DNA from: Lichenicoccus roseus
GTDB lineage: Bacteria > Pseudomonadota > Alphaproteobacteria > Acetobacterales > Acetobacteraceae
DNA: 64,000 nucleotides
Assembly: GCF_005844085.1 (NCBI RefSeq)
Contig: NZ_VCDI01000001.1
Span: forward strand, 1,116,001 to 1,180,000
Reading direction: 5' to 3'
The notes beneath the pieces were generated by a model that was given only the letters and a program-made list of their open reading frames with translations, was not told the DNA's origin and ran no database searches. The translations under genes and the position numbers were made by a program. Shown piece after piece: positions 62,102 through 64,000 of the stretch; position 1 is the stretch's first letter, and the number at the start of each line of letters is the position of its first letter.

Positions 62102-63190
62102 ATGGATCAGACGACCCCCTCTCCTGCCCTGCAGGTCGAGCGGCTGTCCCACGCCTATGGCCAGGTGACCGCGCTCGACGCCGTCGAGCTTGCCGTCGAT
62201 CGCGGCGAGCTGCTGACCATCGTCGGGCCGAGCGGCTCGGGAAAGACCAGCCTGCTGCGCATCCTGGCAGGCTTCGAGACGCCCAATCGCGGCGGTCGGC
62301 TGCGCATCGGCGGCAAGGACATGCTCGACCTGCCGCCCGATCGACGCCCGGTTGCGACCGTGTTCCAGCACTACGCGCTGTTCCCGCATCTAAGCGTCGG
62401 CGAGAATGTCGAATACGGCCTGCGGGTGCGCGGTGTCTCCCGGCCGCAGCGTCGGGCGCGGGCGGCGGAAGCGCTGGAGATCATGCGGCTACCCGGCCGG
62501 GAGGCGCGTCGGATCGGTCAGCTCAGCGGCGGCGAGCGCCAGCGCGTGGCCTTCGCCCGGGCCCTGGTCACCGAACCTGACATCCTGCTGCTGGACGAGC
62601 CGATGGGCGCGCTGGACGAGCCGCTGCGCCGCGCACTGGAAGCCGAGATCCGTGGGTTGCAGCGGACGCTCGGCACCACCGTCATCCAGGTCACGCATGG
62701 GCGCGAGGAAGCGCTGGCGATGAGCGACCGGCTGGTTGTGCTGAGGGCCGGCCGGGTGGAGCAGGACGCAACGCCGCGGACCGTCTTCGAGCGACCGGTC
62801 ACTCGTTTTGTCGCGGGCTTCATGGGCCTTACCAACCAGATGACCGGCCGTATCGTGTCCGCGGGCAACGGACAGGTAAGCATCGAAACCGCATCGGGCC
62901 GCTTCGATGGTCAATGGAGCGGCGCGGCGCCGGCGCGGCCCGGCACTCACGGGTTCCTGGCGGTGCATCCGGAGAAGCTCCGTCTCGACCCGGATGGCGC
63001 CTGCAGCAACCAGTTGGAGGGCCGCGTCGTACAGGCTTTCTACCAGGGCCTCGGCAGCCGGATCGAACTCGAGACGGAGTTCGGTGTGTTCATCGCGATC
63101 TCCGGCTGCAACGAATCGCTCGGCGGCACCATCAACCGCTTCGGCTGGACCGCCGGCGATTGCGTCATCGGAAACCTCGACGCGACGTGA
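62102..63190 (+). CDS. PotA-like ABC transporter ATPase
   Basis: 362 residues. Walker A GPSGSGKTS, Q-loop VFQHYALFPHLSVGEN, signature QLSGGERQRVAFARA, Walker B LLLDEPMGALD and the H-loop VTHGREEAL are intact. The C-terminal TOBE domain (about 245-362) is present. It energises the PotB/PotC-like pore. The start ATG at 62102 is preferred to an earlier in-frame codon at 62081 within the upstream gene. A binding-protein gene follows after 16 bases. Confidence 0.9.
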   Translation: MDQTTPSPALQVERLSHAYGQVTALDAVELAVDRGELLTIVGPSGSGKTSLLRILAGFETPNRGGRLRIGGKDMLDLPPDRRPVATVFQHYALFPHLSVGENVEYGLRVRGVSRPQRRARAAEALEIMRLPGREARRIGQLSGGERQRVAFARALVTEPDILLLDEPMGALDEPLRRALEAEIRGLQRTLGTTVIQVTHGREEALAMSDRLVVLRAGRVEQDATPRTVFERPVTRFVAGFMGLTNQMTGRIVSAGNGQVSIETASGRFDGQWSGAAPARPGTHGFLAVHPEKLRLDPDGACSNQLEGRVVQAFYQGLGSRIELETEFGVFIAISGCNESLGGTINRFGWTAGDCVIGNLDAT

Positions 63191-63206
63191 AAGGATGATC
63201 CATTTA

Positions 63207-64000
63207 ATGCAGGACCCGTTCTCCCACACCAGCCTGGGCCGCGTGACGCCGCTCCGGCGGCGCCAGTTCCTGCGCAATGGCGCGTTGGCGCTGACCGCCT
63301 TGTCCGACGGCGTCGCGCTGCCCGGCCGGCGTTTCTGGGCCCAGGCGGCGACGCCGGATAATGTTGTGCGTGTGCTGGGCGTGTCGACCGGAGCATTGGC
63401 TGACTGGAGCAATTTCGAGAAGGCCACCGGGCTGAAGATGGAATGGACCCCGGCGTCGGACGATGTCGGTTTGTTCCTGCATGACATGATCGCGGGCGAT
63501 GCAGGCGAGCGCTACGATATCGTCACCTGCCTGAGCGGCAGCTATGCGCCTCTGGCCGACCAGGACCTGCTGATGCCGATCGATCTGAGCCGGCTGAATC
63601 ACTGGACCAGCCTGCCGGGCTTTGTTTCCGGCGTCACGCCAAAGGCGCCGGGCGCGAACAGGGCCTGGGGCGTGCCGTACCATATGAACGCCGACAGCTT
63701 CCTGTATGCGCCCAAACGCCTGGGGCTACCGGATGCGCCGGCGGAGATTTCCTGGAAGCTGATCTACGACGATCCGCGCACCAGGGGAAAGGTGGCGATC
63801 GACAACGAGATCTATGCACTGATCTGCGCCTCGATCTACGTCAAGGCACACAAGCTGGCTGAGATCGGCGACCTCGCGAACATGACCGCAAGCGAATGCC
63901 ATTCGGTCGCCGAGTTCCTGATCGAGCGCAAACGGGCCGGCCAGTTCCGCACCACCTACAAGTCCTTCGACGAGCAGTTGCAGTTGCTGGTGGGCGGGGA
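63207..64000 (+). CDS. PotD-like periplasmic binding protein (3' end outside window)
   Basis: The frame is open from the ATG at 63207 (or an in-frame ATG at 63195) to the window end, about 264 residues, and is not closed by a stop. A Tat leader is present (RRRQFLRNGALALTAL, from about residue 17). The mature part reads VVRVLGVSTGALADWSNFEKATGLKMEW, then VTCLSGSYAPLADQDLLMPID, WGVPYHMNADSFLYAPKRLG and WKLIYDDPRTRGKVAIDN, as expected for spermidine/putrescine-class type II binding proteins. It supplies the ligand to the PotABC-like importer just upstream. The ligand is unknown. Confidence 0.85.
   Translation, partial: MQDPFSHTSLGRVTPLRRRQFLRNGALALTALSDGVALPGRRFWAQAATPDNVVRVLGVSTGALADWSNFEKATGLKMEWTPASDDVGLFLHDMIAGDAGERYDIVTCLSGSYAPLADQDLLMPIDLSRLNHWTSLPGFVSGVTPKAPGANRAWGVPYHMNADSFLYAPKRLGLPDAPAEISWKLIYDDPRTRGKVAIDNEIYALICASIYVKAHKLAEIGDLANMTASECHSVAEFLIERKRAGQFRTTYKSFDEQLQLLVGG

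Overview
The window is GC-rich, densely coded DNA from an alphaproteobacterium. The gene complement (RbbA/YhhJ-type ABC proteins, IlvD/Edd sugar-acid dehydratase, Tat-exported binding proteins, a TonB receptor with a sphingomonad/acetic-acid-bacterium style plug, many SDRs and MFS carriers) and frequent GTG starts fit Acetobacteraceae-like lineages. This assignment is an inference from gene content. No rRNA, tRNA or CRISPR array was seen.

Layout. 0-2.2 kb: end of an rbbA-like fused ABC protein and a second ABC-2 permease. 2.3-5.2 kb: receiver-only response regulator, small hypotheticals, Nudix hydrolase and two membrane proteins. 5.2-6.5 kb: decayed polysaccharide locus (polymerase and glycosyltransferase remnants). 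6.8-9.15 kb: LuxR-type and Crp-type regulators. 9.1-11.6 kb: CoA-transferase A/B genes followed by a frameshifted thiolase. 11.9-16.4 kb: RutA-like flavin monooxygenase, two SDRs and an amino-acid permease. 16.5-20.3 kb: HxlR-emrA-emrB drug-efflux operon, a DUF1330 gene and a 40-residue lipoprotein. 20.3-25.4 kb: MFS exporter and an RbsC/RbsA/RbsB-type sugar transporter. 25.4-27.5 kb: eroded DNA with remnants of a sugar permease and a FAD-linked oxidase, then a GntR/FCD protein without its DNA-binding domain.

27.6-44.4 kb is a carbohydrate-acid and glyoxylate catabolic island. It holds a serine/alanine-glyoxylate aminotransferase, two ACS-family MFS carriers, IlvD-type dehydratase, 2-hydroxyacid dehydrogenase, DapA-like aldolase, LldD-like oxidase, lactonase, GarR-like reductase, RraA-like aldolase and an SDR. 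A photolyase-like FAD protein and a DUF6492 protein interrupt it. A likely IS481-family transposase scar ends it at about 44.7 kb.

44.9-64 kb is the most coherent and interesting part. A minus-strand operon of two SIS-domain proteins and a PfkB kinase, of the kind used for Amadori (fructosamine-like) compounds, diverges from a DeoR regulator. Directly downstream of deoR is a tightly overlapping operon: family-5 solute-binding protein, two permeases, two ATPases, hydantoin-racemase-like protein, amidohydrolase and allantoinase/deacetylase-like protein. After a hairpin follows a TonB-dependent receptor translationally coupled to a PotB/PotC/PotA/PotD-type ABC transporter that runs off the window. 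Repeated TTTCG/CGAAA elements, including a shared 12-base TCGAAAGCCTTG, lie upstream of deoR, the solute-binding gene and the receptor. They suggest one regulon that imports a nitrogen-containing, possibly glycated or cyclic-amide, compound through both membranes and breaks it down.
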